Below are positions 54,260 to 63,303 of a DNA stretch of 64,000 nucleotides, in pieces. A program made the position numbers and the translations under genes. Source of the DNA: VXOI01 sp965261945 (GTDB lineage Bacteria > Chloroflexota > Dehalococcoidia > Lucifugimonadales > UBA3495). The stretch covers positions 496,001-560,000 of the forward strand of contig CBDHEF010000001.1 in assembly GCA_965261945.1 (NCBI GenBank), read 5' to 3'. A model generated the notes under the pieces. The model saw only the letters and a list, made by a program, of their open reading frames with translations, had not been told where the DNA came from and made no database searches. The first letter of the stretch is position 1, and the number at the start of each line of letters is the position of its first letter.

Positions 54260-54656
54260 GCGTAGGGGAGAATGACACACTATCCAGTGCCTCGCTTCCC
54301 GTGCCGTGGGAGCCGCTTGTGATAGGTGAAGTGAGGCCAGGTGGAGCCTGCCACAAGGAGAAATTCTCGAAAGACGACCATAGCCGTGCTGTCCGGTAAC
54401 CCGGACAAACTCGATCCGGTTAGTGTGAAAGGCTAACCTACGGGACCTCCGCCATGGAGTGGGTGCTGCCCACGATGGGAAGGTAGATGCGGAGCGTCAC
54501 CTCCGGGGTCGTGTGCCTCAGCCATTGGCTGACCACGTTCAGCGGCGGAGGTAAAGTGGGCCGTGCGGGCGGAAGATTGCTGAGTATCGGCGACTAAATA
54601 CTGTACCGCCCGCCATCATTCACAGGGTCATAGCCGACCCATGGATGGTGCGACGG
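54260..54656. other. Gene-poor stretch of the mobile island
   Basis: No intact gene. Apart from the integrase remnant at 54438-54545, I see only short imperfect hairpins (TCCGGTAACCCGGA near 54398). It may contain the left end of the IS21 element, whose borders I could not fix. Confidence 0.4.
54438..54545 (-). pseudogene. Tyrosine-recombinase (integrase) C-terminal remnant
   Basis: On the minus strand the frame ending at 54438 reads LNVVSQWLRHTTPEVTLRIY then LPIVG. This matches the end of the phage-integrase catalytic domain (V-S-x-x-L-G-H-x-x-x-x-T-x-x-x-Y), including the nucleophilic Tyr and its preceding His. The Arg-rich part expected upstream is not found in frame. This is what remains of an integrase, so the island may once have carried an integrative element or prophage. 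Confidence 0.5.
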
Positions 54657-56156
54657 ATGTATAAGGTGGACGTATATCTGCGGGTTCGCCGGGCGGTGAT
54701 GGTGTAGGGTGAGAGTATTCGGGAGGTCTCCAGAGAGTTTGGCCTGCACCGGGACACCGTGCGCAAGATGCTGGCCCACTCCGTGCCTCCTGGGTACCGG
54801 CGACAGACCCCACCCCGGCGCCCCAAGCTGGAGCCTTTCACCGGCGTCATAGACCGGACCCTGGAGGACGACCTCAGGCGCCCCAGGAAACAGCGCCACA
54901 CCGCCAAGCGCATCTTCGAGCGGCTCAGGGACGAGTACGGGTTCGACGGTGGATACACCACAGTCAAGGACTATGTAAGGGAACATCGCCGCCAGACCAG
55001 GGAGATGTTTGTCCCGTTGTCCCATGCGCCGGGACACGCCCAGTGCGACTTTGGCGAAGCCCTGGTGGTCATCGGCGGCGTGGAGCAGAAGGCCCACTGC
55101 TTCGTCATCGACCTGCCGCACAGCGACGGCTGCTTCGTCAAGGACTACCCGGCGGAGACCACCGAGGACTTCCTGGACGGCCACGTCTCGGCGTTCGCCT
55201 TTCTGGGCGGAGTGCCCCAAAGCATCCTCTACGACAATACCAGGCTGGCGGTGGCGAAGGTACTGGGGGACGGGCGTCGTCAACGCACCCGCGCCTTCAC
55301 CGAACTGCAGTCGCACTACCTGTTCGAGGACCGGTTCGGCCGTCCCGGCAAGGGCAATGACAAAGGCAAGGTGGAGGGCCTGGTGGGGTACGTGCGGCGC
55401 AACTTTCTGGTGCCGGTGCCGTCCTTCGAGAGCTTTGATTCGCTCAATGCCCACCTGGAACAACGATGCCTGGAGCGAATGGACGCCCAGCTCAGGGGAC
55501 ATACGGAGACCATCGGTCAGCGTATGGAGCGGGACCTGGACGCCCTGCTGCCCCTGCCTCCGGTGGCATACGACGTGTGCGACAAGCAGGCAAGCCGGGT
55601 GAGTTCGCTGTCCCTGGTCCGGTACAGGACCAACGACTACTCGGTGCCGGTGGCCTACGGATACCGGGACGTCCTGGTACGGGGCTACGTCGACGCAGTG
55701 GTGATCAGCTGCGGAACCGAGGTCATCGCCAGACACCCCAGATCATACGAGCGCGACGACTTCGTCTACGACCCCATCCACTACCTGCCGCTGTTGGAAC
55801 GGAAGCCGGGCGCCCTGGACCAGGCCGCGCCGTTGCAGGGCTGGGAACTCCCCGATGAGTTCGGGACGCTGCGCTGGCTGCTGGAGTCCCGCATCGGACG
55901 GCGGGGCAAACGGGAGTACGTGCAGGCGCTGAGGCTGCTGGAGACCTTCAATCAGCAGGAGGTGCACGCAGCGGTGAAAGATGCCATCCACCTGGGGTCG
56001 CTGAGCTTCGACGCCGTTAAACACCTGGTGTTGTGCCGGCTGGAGGGACGTCCGCCCAGGCTGGACTTGGAGATGTATCCCTACCTGCCCCGGGCCAGAG
56101 TCAGCACCACGTCCGCCGGGGACTACATGACGTTGCTGTCGGGGAGAGCGGCATGA
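54657..56156 (+). pseudogene. istA: IS21-family transposase IstA with in-frame amber codon
   Basis: With one stop ignored, this is a 499-residue IstA. MYKVDVYLRVRRAVMV is followed by TAG at 54705-54707 (codon 17), then GESIREVSREFGLHRDTVRK. The amber therefore sits at the entrance of the DNA-binding helix-turn-helix. The DDE core is intact: QCDFGEALVVIGG, SILYDNTRLAVAKV and the KGKVEGLVGYVRRNF region. An internal start (GTG 54759 or ATG 54768) would lack the helix-turn-helix, so it is probably inactive. It overlaps istB as ATGA, the normal IS21 arrangement. Confidence 0.85.
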
Positions 56157-56935
56157 ACGACCGGTCGACGCTGCTGCTGGAACACCATCTGAAGGAGCTG
56201 AAGCTGCCCAGTTTTCTCAGGGAATACGGGAAGATGGCCGAGCAGTGCGCCGCCGAGGGTGTGGACCATCCCCAGTACCTGCTGCGCCTCGCCGAGCTGG
56301 AACTCATCGACCGCCACCAGCGCATGGTGGAGCGGCGAATCCGCGCCGCCCGGTTCCCTGCGGTGAAGAGTCTGGACACCTTCGATTTCCCAGCCATCCC
56401 GTCGCTGAACAAGGCCCTGGTGATGGAACTGGCCCGCTGTGAATACATCCAGCGCCGGGAGAACGTCATCGCCGTCGGCAACAGCGGCACCGGCAAGACC
56501 CACGTGGCCCTTGGGCTGGGACTGGCCGCCTGCCAGCGCGGGATGTCCGTGGGTTTCACCACCGCCGCCGGTCTGGTGCATGAGATGATGGAGGCCCGGG
56601 ACGAGAGACGCCTGCTGAACTTGCAGCGGCAACTGTCCCGGCTGAACCTGCTGATCATTGACGAGCTGGGCTTCGTGCCCCTGTCCCGCACCGGCGCGGA
56701 ACTCCTCTTCGAGGTCTTCAGCCAGCGCTACGAACGGGGATCCATCCTGGTCACCACCAACCTGCCCTTCGACGAGTGGACCGAGGTCTTCGGCTCGGAG
56801 CGCCTCACCGGAGCGCTGCTGGACCGTCTCACCCACCACGTCCACATCCTGGAGATGAACGGCGACAGCTACCGCCTCAAGCGCAGTAGGGAAAACGTTG
56901 CGTCCCAAGTCCCGGACGATCCCGACGAGGAATAG
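56153..56935 (+). CDS. istB: IS21-family helper ATPase IstB
   Basis: A 260-residue DnaA/DnaC-like ATPase that loads IstA on target DNA. Walker A is VGNSGTGKTHVALGLG, Walker B LLIIDELGFVPLS, with the sensor in ILVTTNLPFDEW. The N-terminal helices (LKELKLPSFLREYGKMAEQC) are typical of IstB. The start is the ATG at 56153, overlapping the istA stop. The gene is intact, but its partner has a nonsense codon. Confidence 0.92.
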   Translation: MNDRSTLLLEHHLKELKLPSFLREYGKMAEQCAAEGVDHPQYLLRLAELELIDRHQRMVERRIRAARFPAVKSLDTFDFPAIPSLNKALVMELARCEYIQRRENVIAVGNSGTGKTHVALGLGLAACQRGMSVGFTTAAGLVHEMMEARDERRLLNLQRQLSRLNLLIIDELGFVPLSRTGAELLFEVFSQRYERGSILVTTNLPFDEWTEVFGSERLTGALLDRLTHHVHILEMNGDSYRLKRSRENVASQVPDDPDEE

Positions 56936-57457
56936 GCCGCACCGTCACCCTGTCTCTACCCGCTCCTTCAACGTCTCCACCCTGACCAATTTATTGCCGT
57001 CAGTCATCACGTCAGTGGTACACGATCACGCCGCCCCAATGGCCCATTATCTCGGCGCCATTGACAGGGCCTTAGCCACAGTCCGGCGGACGGGGGTAAT
57101 TGCCTTTCGAAAGTAAGGTCTTTGCCTGCGGTTGTCAAAGGCTGGCAGACGTGGTAACAGTTCAGAGTTGATGAGGTGAATTGGCGGAAAGTTGTCGAAA
57201 GAGCAAAGGCCAACAAGTTTGCGGTTATGGTAAACCTACAGCATGGAAACGAGCCTTGACCTGAACGCCGCCCCTCGGGAAGTCTTGTTGTCGGGACACA
57301 TTTGTCCTTCCTCCCGCTCCGGGAGGAAAAATTGACAAGCGCCGGCCTGCTTTCAACTGCTGCTTGCCGCCGCCGTGCTGCGGCATTATGATTGCCCCCA
57401 AGGACAATGGAAAACAGCCAACTCGTCAATCCACTGGTCAAACCGTTGGGAGGAAAC
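56936..57457. other. Gene-free region after IS21
   Basis: I find no convincing coding region in these 522 bases. The right end of IS21 must be within it; the segment around 56985-57020 (AATTTATTGCCGTCAGTCAT) is a candidate but has no clear matching left end. The last 50 bases carry the ribosome-binding site of the cupin gene. Confidence 0.4.
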
Positions 57458-57853
57458 ATGAGCACATCCACCAAGGGCCGGGAATTAAAGGTCGTGCATG
57501 ACGTCGGCTCCCCCGATTCCACCGCGCAGACCCCCGGCATGATTCGCAAGCCCGGCATCGATGGCAACACCGCAGGAGCGGAAAAGATCTGGTTGGGGCA
57601 CGTCGAATGCACCCCCAACACCATGGGGCCGCCCCATAACCACGGCGAGGCGGAGACCGCCGCCTACGTGCTGAAGGGCCACATCCGGGTGTACTACGGT
57701 GAGGGCTACAATGAATACATCGAAGCCGGACCCGGGGACTTCATTTTCGTCCCGGCTCACTTCGATCACATCGAGGGCAATCCCTACGACGAACCTGCTG
57801 AGGCAGTGCTATCTCGCGGCCCCGACAATATCGTCATCAATCTGGACGAGTAG
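57458..57853 (+). CDS. Cupin-domain protein
   Basis: A 131-residue single-domain cupin. GPPHNHGEAETAAYVLKGHI is cupin motif 1 with two His and the Glu metal ligands, and GPGDFIFVPAHFDHIEGNP is motif 2 with the distal His. It binds Fe, Mn or Zn and might be a dioxygenase, isomerase or sensor. The start at 57458 follows GGGAGGAAAC. A palindrome 36 bp after the stop may serve as terminator. Confidence 0.82.
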   Translation: MSTSTKGRELKVVHDVGSPDSTAQTPGMIRKPGIDGNTAGAEKIWLGHVECTPNTMGPPHNHGEAETAAYVLKGHIRVYYGEGYNEYIEAGPGDFIFVPAHFDHIEGNPYDEPAEAVLSRGPDNIVINLDE

Positions 57854-57888
57854 CTTTCGGCCTTAATTCCGGTTCCGCAACCCCCCCA

Positions 57889-57910
57889 GGGGCGCACGTC
57901 CGTGCGCCCC
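57889..57910. repeat. Palindromic repeat family B, possible terminator
   Basis: A perfect 10-bp stem, GGGGCGCACG, two-base loop, and its complement. It lies 36 bp downstream of the cupin stop. It has no T-run. Confidence 0.75.
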
Positions 57911-58103
57911 TACAGCTTTGCTTGGCTGCAACTCGTCTCATCCCGGCAGGCGCAACTTGTTGCGCCGCGATATACTAGTAGAGTGAAATCTTTGCATTGA
58001 TGGGCAGTTGGGCTGACGAAATGACCCGGCAACGATTTGAACGCGTAGCCTGCGGGCAAGAACTCCCCATCATTCCTACGATGTTGGTCTACTAGGCTTT
58101 TCA

Positions 58104-58143
58104 ACCCGCCCTTCCAGTTTTGTACCCGCCCTTCCAGTTTTGT
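58104..58143 (+). repeat. Exact 20-bp tandem duplication
   Basis: ACCCGCCCTTCCAGTTTTGT at 58104-58123 and 58124-58143, in the leader of the MFS gene. The flanking region 57911-58103 contains no gene. Confidence 0.95.
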
Positions 58144-58164
58144 ATTTGTAAAGGTCCACAGCCG

Positions 58165-59520
58165 TTGCTGACGTCCGACGCCAAACGAATACTGCAACTG
58201 CCGCAGAAAGTTTTCTACGGCTGGTGGATTGTGTCGATTTCGGCCACCGCCGACGCCCTCAAGCACGGCACCTTCAACCGGGGGTTTACCTTCTACGTCA
58301 ATCCTCTCACCAAAGAGTTGGGCGTTGGTGTCGCTATCGTGTCCCTGGCCGAGATGCTGGGAAGGATGGAGGGGGGCTTGCAGGGGCCGCTGATGGGCTG
58401 GCTCAACGACAGGTTCGGTCCCCGGTTCATCATGGCGCTGGGGGGAATTGCGTCGGGTCTCGGGTTCATCCTGCTGGCCCTGACCGACAGCTACATATAC
58501 TTCCTGTTGGTATTTGTGGGGCTGCTTTCCCTGGGCTTTCGCGCCGGCTACAACAACGCCCTGATGCCGGCGATCAACCAGTGGTTCCGGCGGCACCGGG
58601 CGCTGGCTATGGCCGTGGCCGGCATGGGCAGCCCACTGGGGGGCATCCTCATCGCGCCGGTAATGGGTCTGCTGGTATATGAGATAGGTTGGCGCAATGC
58701 GGCGTTAATCTCCGGCGCGGTGATTCTGGCAGTGGTGCTGCCGCTGACGTTCCTCGTTTACCGCTCTCCCGAAGAAAGAGGACTGCTGCCCGACGGCGAC
58801 AAGCCAGCCAAGGAACCGCCGGCCTCAGCCCAGATGCCGCGGCCCGCGGCCCGCGTCGCTCAGGTCTTCCGCCCGTCTCCCGGTGAACCTGACTTCACCG
58901 CGCGGGAGGCGATGCGGACGCCCACTTATTGGCTGCTGGTGATGGCCGTGGGTATGCGCAACACCGTACACTCCGGGATGCAGTTTCTACTTGCGCCAAT
59001 AATCATTTGGTTCCTGATGGGGTCGGGCCGGCCCGAAGACGACAGCGTTCGCATCACGGCTCTGCTGGTGGGGCTGCTGTCGCTAAGTTCGCTGGTGATG
59101 AACCCCATCGTCGGTTGGCTGGGCGACAACTGGTCGAAGCAGCGGCTGAGCGCTGTGGCGATGATCGGCGGCGCCTTCTCGGTAGTGGTGCTGCTTAACC
59201 ACAGCGGCGCGTTGTGGCAGGTCTGCCTGTTTGTGGTGTTGCTGGCGGTGTCGGAGACAGCCAATCCTCTCGCCTGGGCCATCATGGGGGATTTCTTCGG
59301 GCGCCGTAGTTACGCTACTCTGCGCGGCTGGCAGCACCTGCCGGACCAGTTGATGTCCATGAGCACACCGGTCTGGATGGGACTAATCTTCGACCATACC
59401 GGAAGCTATTTGATTGCGTTAATTCCGCTGGTGGGAATCTACACGCTGGCCGCGATCTTCTATCTGGCAATACCCCGGCCAGAGCCTCCGGCGCGGGTAC
59501 TGGCGGCACAGGGAGCCTGA
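58165..59520 (+). CDS. MFS transporter (OFA/monocarboxylate-type)
   Basis: A 451-residue permease with 12 predicted helices in two halves, separated by a long loop (about 200-240, KPAKEPPASAQMPRPAARVA). GPLMGWLNDRFGPRFIMALG is the loop 2-3 motif, and RAGYNNALMPAINQWFRRHR matches oxalate/formate antiporter and monocarboxylate-type relatives. The start is set at TTG 58165 with AAAGG upstream; an earlier TTG at 58120 lies inside a tandem duplication. Substrate is probably a small carboxylate, but this is not certain. Confidence 0.8.
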   Translation: MLTSDAKRILQLPQKVFYGWWIVSISATADALKHGTFNRGFTFYVNPLTKELGVGVAIVSLAEMLGRMEGGLQGPLMGWLNDRFGPRFIMALGGIASGLGFILLALTDSYIYFLLVFVGLLSLGFRAGYNNALMPAINQWFRRHRALAMAVAGMGSPLGGILIAPVMGLLVYEIGWRNAALISGAVILAVVLPLTFLVYRSPEERGLLPDGDKPAKEPPASAQMPRPAARVAQVFRPSPGEPDFTAREAMRTPTYWLLVMAVGMRNTVHSGMQFLLAPIIIWFLMGSGRPEDDSVRITALLVGLLSLSSLVMNPIVGWLGDNWSKQRLSAVAMIGGAFSVVVLLNHSGALWQVCLFVVLLAVSETANPLAWAIMGDFFGRRSYATLRGWQHLPDQLMSMSTPVWMGLIFDHTGSYLIALIPLVGIYTLAAIFYLAIPRPEPPARVLAAQGA

Positions 59521-59579
59521 TTGACGGCTTCATCCTGGCCCTATCACCCAAATGGAGAGGGGACTTGCAGGGCATCCTG

Positions 59580-60755
59580 TTACCCTGCTACCGCCTTGGC
59601 CAGTCCCTCCACTGCGCCCTCCAGCACCCAGTCCTCGACGCAGTAAGATATGCGGAAGTAGCCGGGCGTGCCGAAGCCGCGGCCCGGAACCACCAGCACG
59701 TTCCACTGGAGCAGGTCCCGCGTGAAGGCCACGTCGTCTTCGATGGGCGCCTTGGGGTAGAGGTAGAAGGCTCCCTGCGGCTTCACCGTGTCGTAGCCCA
59801 TCTCGCTCAGGGCCGTGTGCATGAAGTCGCGCTTGCGCTGGTAGTAGCCCGGGTCGACGCTGACGCCCTGGAGATTCCTGACCACGTGCTGCATCAGCGC
59901 CGGGGCGTTGACGAACCCCAGTGTGCGGTTGCAGAAGCTGAAGCCGCCCGCAAGCTCTTCCTTTTCCTCGTGGTTGGGGTTGATGGCGATGAAGCCTATG
60001 CGTTCCCCGGGCAGGGCCAGGTCCTTGGCATGGGACGTTACGATGACCGAGTTGTCATAACCGGACAGTACCTGAGGGAAGGTCATGCCATCGAAGATGA
60101 TGCGTTTATACGGCTCGTCGCTGATGAGGAATATCTCGGTGCCGTGTTCCGCCTGCTTGTGGTTCAGCAGCTCCGACAGCCCGGCAATCTCCCCGGCGGA
60201 GTAGACCACGCCGGAGGGGTTGTTGGGCGAGTTGACGATGATGGCGCGGGTGCGCGGCGTAATCGCCTGCTCGATGGCCGCCAGGTCAAGCTGGAATTGG
60301 TCGGTGGTGTTGACCACCACTGCCACGCCGTCGTGGTTGTCGATGTAGTACAGATACTCGAAGAAATAGGGGGCCAGTACGATAACCTCGTCGCCGGGGT
60401 TGAGGATGGTCTTGAGCACCACGTTGGCCGCCGCCGCCGCCCCGCAGGTCATGATGACTTCGTTGCCGGTGAAGGGCAGGCCGGTTTCTTCCGCCAGCGT
60501 ACCGGCCACTGCCTCCCTGGTATCCATGTATCCCTGGTTGGGCATATAGCGGTGCATCCCCGCCATCGGCTCTTCGGCCAGCCGCCGCAGCTCGTTCTTG
60601 AACTCCACCGGAGGCTCAATCACCGGGTTGCCCAGCGAGAGATCGAAGACGTTCTCCGCGCCGATCTGCGCCTTGAGGGCCAGCCCTTCCTCGAAGACCC
60701 GGCGAATCCACCCGCCCTCCGCCATGTACCGCCGAATCTTCTGCGATACTGCCAT
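59580..60755 (-). CDS. Pyridoxal-phosphate aminotransferase, class I/II
   Basis: A 391-residue fold-type I aminotransferase. IMTCGAAAAANVVLKTIL is the PLP phosphate-binding region, IIVNSPNNPSGVVYS carries the conserved Asn, and LISDEPYKRIIF holds Asp and Tyr. TSHAKDLALPGERIGFIAIN contains the Schiff-base Lys and the family GERIG. The C-terminal Arg is in TPGYFRISYCVED. The substrate amino acid is unknown (aspartate, aromatic or alanine-type). The start at 60755 follows GGAGG; an upstream ATG would add 21 unrelated residues. Confidence 0.85.
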   Translation of the reverse strand: MAVSQKIRRYMAEGGWIRRVFEEGLALKAQIGAENVFDLSLGNPVIEPPVEFKNELRRLAEEPMAGMHRYMPNQGYMDTREAVAGTLAEETGLPFTGNEVIMTCGAAAAANVVLKTILNPGDEVIVLAPYFFEYLYYIDNHDGVAVVVNTTDQFQLDLAAIEQAITPRTRAIIVNSPNNPSGVVYSAGEIAGLSELLNHKQAEHGTEIFLISDEPYKRIIFDGMTFPQVLSGYDNSVIVTSHAKDLALPGERIGFIAINPNHEEKEELAGGFSFCNRTLGFVNAPALMQHVVRNLQGVSVDPGYYQRKRDFMHTALSEMGYDTVKPQGAFYLYPKAPIEDDVAFTRDLLQWNVLVVPGRGFGTPGYFRISYCVEDWVLEGAVEGLAKAVAG

Positions 60756-60860
60756 GCGACAGCCTCCGGTGATGAAAGTCTGCGAGCGAGTGTAGCAACG
60801 GGCGGGCTGGGGTGTCAAAGGCTGGTTGACGAAGCAGGATTAAGTGTGGTACAGAAACAG

Positions 60861-60866
60861 TATAAT
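60861..60866 (+). promoter_or_regulatory. Candidate -10 element TATAAT of the parA-like gene
   Basis: TATAAT lies 30 bp before the start codon. The nearest TTGACG is 29 bases upstream, too far for a standard promoter, so the -35 contact is unclear. Confidence 0.45.
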
Positions 60867-60895
60867 CATCCTTAAAATTCGAGGAAAGTGAGACA

Positions 60896-61969
60896 ATGGT
60901 TCAGAGAATAGCCCTCTTCAACCACAAGGGCGGCGTGAGCAAGACCACGACAACTTTCCACTTGGGCTGGATGCTGGCCGAAAAGGGGAAAAGGGTGATA
61001 CTGGTCGATGCCGACCCTCAATGTAATCTGACCGAGCTGGCGCTTGATTACAAGGGGGAGGATGAAATTGAGAATTTGTATGAAAGCCAGGAATCATGCG
61101 ACAGTAGAAGGGCTGCCCGCGATTTGAAATCTGGACTGGCTCCAGCATTTGAATCCAAGCCGTATCCCCTTGAACCCGTCGAGTGCTTTCCTGTGGAAAG
61201 GCGAGAGGGTTTGTTCCTTTTGCCGGGCAATATCGAGCTGTCTGAGTATGAAGTAACCCTGGGCATTGCTCAGGAGCTTTCCGGATCGATACAGACCCTC
61301 CAGAATCTCCCTGGTTCAATTTCCACTTTAATTGATAGAACGGCGGAGAAGTATGAAGCAGATTACGTATTAATCGACGTAAATCCCAGCTTGAGCTCGA
61401 TTAATCGAAATATGCTTATGACCAGCGACTTCTTTCTGGTTCCAGCATCGCCGGATAAATTTTCCATGATGGCGATAAACTCTCTCGCCAGAGTGATTCC
61501 TCAATGGAGAGATTGGTCTGAGAGAGCCGCTTCTCTGGCCGTCCTTAGAGATGCAGTCTACCCATTCCCCAAAGTTACCCCTAAGTTTTTGGGGACAGTG
61601 GTGCAAAATTACCGTCCCAGGAAAAATGCCCCTGCCAGCGCTTTCCAAAAATGGATAAACGAAATAAATAAAAAAGTGTCTGGAAATTTAGTGCCTGAGC
61701 TAAATAAGAAAGGCATGGTGTTGCCAGATGAAAGTTACCAGACGCATCGCATAAATGACTACTGTCTGGCCCAAATCCCAGACTTTAACTCACTTATCGC
61801 AAGGGCTCAGGAAACTCGAACCCCTGTGTTTGCCTTGACCAATGAACAGATAGGTCAAACTGGGAACGTATTGGATATGTCTGGCAAATCACGGGATAAT
61901 TTCAGGGAGATTTTTTCCGAGTTTACCGATAAAGTTATCGGATTGACCAGCAATGCAATCGGCGATTGA
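60896..61969 (+). CDS. ParA/MinD-like ATPase with a variant P-loop
   Basis: A 357-residue ParA-superfamily ATPase. The deviant Walker A motif reads FNHKGGVSKTTTTFHL (the family has KGGVGKTT); the signature Lys is retained but the first Gly of GK is Ser. DADPQCNLTEL and DVNPSLSSINRNML supply the other nucleotide sites. No ParB gene follows; instead a HEPN-like gene overlaps its 3' end by 17 bases. GC content is low compared with the neighbours. Such ATPases next to HEPN RNases are suggestive of a defence or dormancy module rather than chromosome partition. Confidence 0.75.
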   Translation: MVQRIALFNHKGGVSKTTTTFHLGWMLAEKGKRVILVDADPQCNLTELALDYKGEDEIENLYESQESCDSRRAARDLKSGLAPAFESKPYPLEPVECFPVERREGLFLLPGNIELSEYEVTLGIAQELSGSIQTLQNLPGSISTLIDRTAEKYEADYVLIDVNPSLSSINRNMLMTSDFFLVPASPDKFSMMAINSLARVIPQWRDWSERAASLAVLRDAVYPFPKVTPKFLGTVVQNYRPRKNAPASAFQKWINEINKKVSGNLVPELNKKGMVLPDESYQTHRINDYCLAQIPDFNSLIARAQETRTPVFALTNEQIGQTGNVLDMSGKSRDNFREIFSEFTDKVIGLTSNAIGD

Positions 61970-62505
61970 CCAGTTTCAGGAAAATATTCAGCGATCCCGC
62001 GAACTTGGCGAGATGTATCAAATTCTGAATGCGCAAACTACCAATGCATTGGATTTGTCTGACTCGCTGCGTTTCCAGTGGGTGATGGCGGTAAGCTCGC
62101 TGGACCATTATGTCCACGAGCTTGTCAGATTGGGGATGCTGGAAGCGTATCAAGGAATCAGGCCCCAAACGGAAGCGTTCTCCAGATTCCAAGTTTCATT
62201 AGGCAGTGTGATACAAGCGGCGAATCTCCTCGGAAATCTCGAATGGCTGGAAGACCAAATTAAGAACTCGCCACAGTCACTTGAGTTTTCAGAACCCGGA
62301 CAACATCGCAGACGCCGTCAGGCTAATATCCGAAGCGCCTCTGTGGAGTGAAGTAGCCAGTAAATTAAACAATACACCGCAAGATATTAGAGAACGCCTA
62401 AGGCTAATCGTTAACCGCAGAAACCAAATCGCCCATGAGGCAGACGTAATTCCATCCTATCTCAACGCCAGATGGCCCATAATTTCAATCGAGCAAACAC
62501 TGTAG
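61953..62505 (+). pseudogene. RiboL-PSP-HEPN-like protein, interrupted by a frameshift
   Basis: The first frame (from ATG 61953) gives SDSLRFQWVMAVSSLDHYVH, the start of a HEPN helix bundle. The second frame, from about 62281, gives SFQNPDNIADAVRLISE and RRNQIAHEADVIP, where R-x4-H (RNQIAH) is the HEPN RNase active site. The switch is +1 around 62270-62283; there is no slippery heptamer, so a one-base indel or a sequencing error is likelier than programmed shifting. If joined, the protein has about 183 residues. The gene overlaps the upstream ATPase gene, implying coupling. Confidence 0.65.
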
Positions 62506-62582
62506 TTACGTTCATAGAATACTTGGCCGAGGCCATACACTCTATTGTTGCGCAACCAGAGATTTGCACTGCTCTTATATCT

Positions 62583-63260
62583 CTATGACATCTTCGACTG
62601 TTTCCCCTCCGCCATCCGCAGCCCCATTGCCTGGCCGAAGCGGTAGACGAGGCTGTAGCGCACCGCCTCTAGGTCTGCGTCCTCGCCCAGCTCCGCCGCC
62701 ATTGACGTTACCGGGCGGTCGGTTATGCCGCAGGGGATTATATGGCGGTAGAAAGAGAGGTCGGTGTTTACGTTGACGGCGAATCCGTGGAAGGCTATGC
62801 CCCGGCTTATCTTGACGCCGATGGCCGCTATCTTGCCGCCCGCCGTCCATACTCCGGTCAGCCCTTGCTCGGTGTGGGCCGTGATGCCGAAGTCGGCCAG
62901 AGTTTCGACGATGACTTGCTCCAGGGTGCGGACGTATTGCAATGGGCCGCCGCCCCAGCTTCGCAGGTTGATGATCGGGTAGCCGACAAGCTGTCCGGGG
63001 CCGTGGTAGGTGATTTGCCCGCCCCGGTCGGTGTCGTGGACCGGAACGCCAGCGGACGCCAGTTCATCGCAAGGGGCCAGCAGGTGCTCGTCGCGGCTCA
63101 GGCGGCCGCGCGTGTATACGTGGGGATGCTCCAGCAGCAACAGCGTGTTGGGCGAGTCGCCGCCGTGGACTTGGTTGACCAACTCATCCTGCAAGGCGCG
63201 GGCGCAGGCGTAGCCGACCGTCCCCAGCCAAGCATAGCGGCAAAGCTCCGGTCCCGGCAT
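62583..63260 (-). CDS. lipB: Octanoyl-[acyl carrier protein]:protein octanoyltransferase
   Basis: A 225-residue LipB that transfers the octanoyl group from ACP to lipoyl domains. DRGGQITYHGPGQLVGYPI is the family signature. GKIAAIGVKISRG has the catalytic Lys, and HIIPCGITDRPVTS the catalytic Cys. It lies on the same strand downstream of a 2-oxoacid dehydrogenase E2 gene, which would be its target. The region between them is a palindromic repeat. Confidence 0.93.
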   Translation of the reverse strand: MPGPELCRYAWLGTVGYACARALQDELVNQVHGGDSPNTLLLLEHPHVYTRGRLSRDEHLLAPCDELASAGVPVHDTDRGGQITYHGPGQLVGYPIINLRSWGGGPLQYVRTLEQVIVETLADFGITAHTEQGLTGVWTAGGKIAAIGVKISRGIAFHGFAVNVNTDLSFYRHIIPCGITDRPVTSMAAELGEDADLEAVRYSLVYRFGQAMGLRMAEGKQSKMS

Positions 63261-63264
63261 CGCT

Positions 63265-63303
63265 CGCCCTCACCCTGGCCCTCTCCCTGGGGGAGAGGGG
63301 ATT
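63265..63303. repeat. REP-like family A palindrome
   Basis: CGCCCTCACCCTGGCCCTCT followed by CCCTGGGGGAGAGGGG; it fills the gap between the E2 and lipB genes. Confidence 0.8.

Noticed and set aside
62265..62290. Programmed frameshifting in the HEPN gene
   Set aside because: The needed shift is +1 and there is no slippery heptamer, rare-codon stall or downstream structure that I can see.
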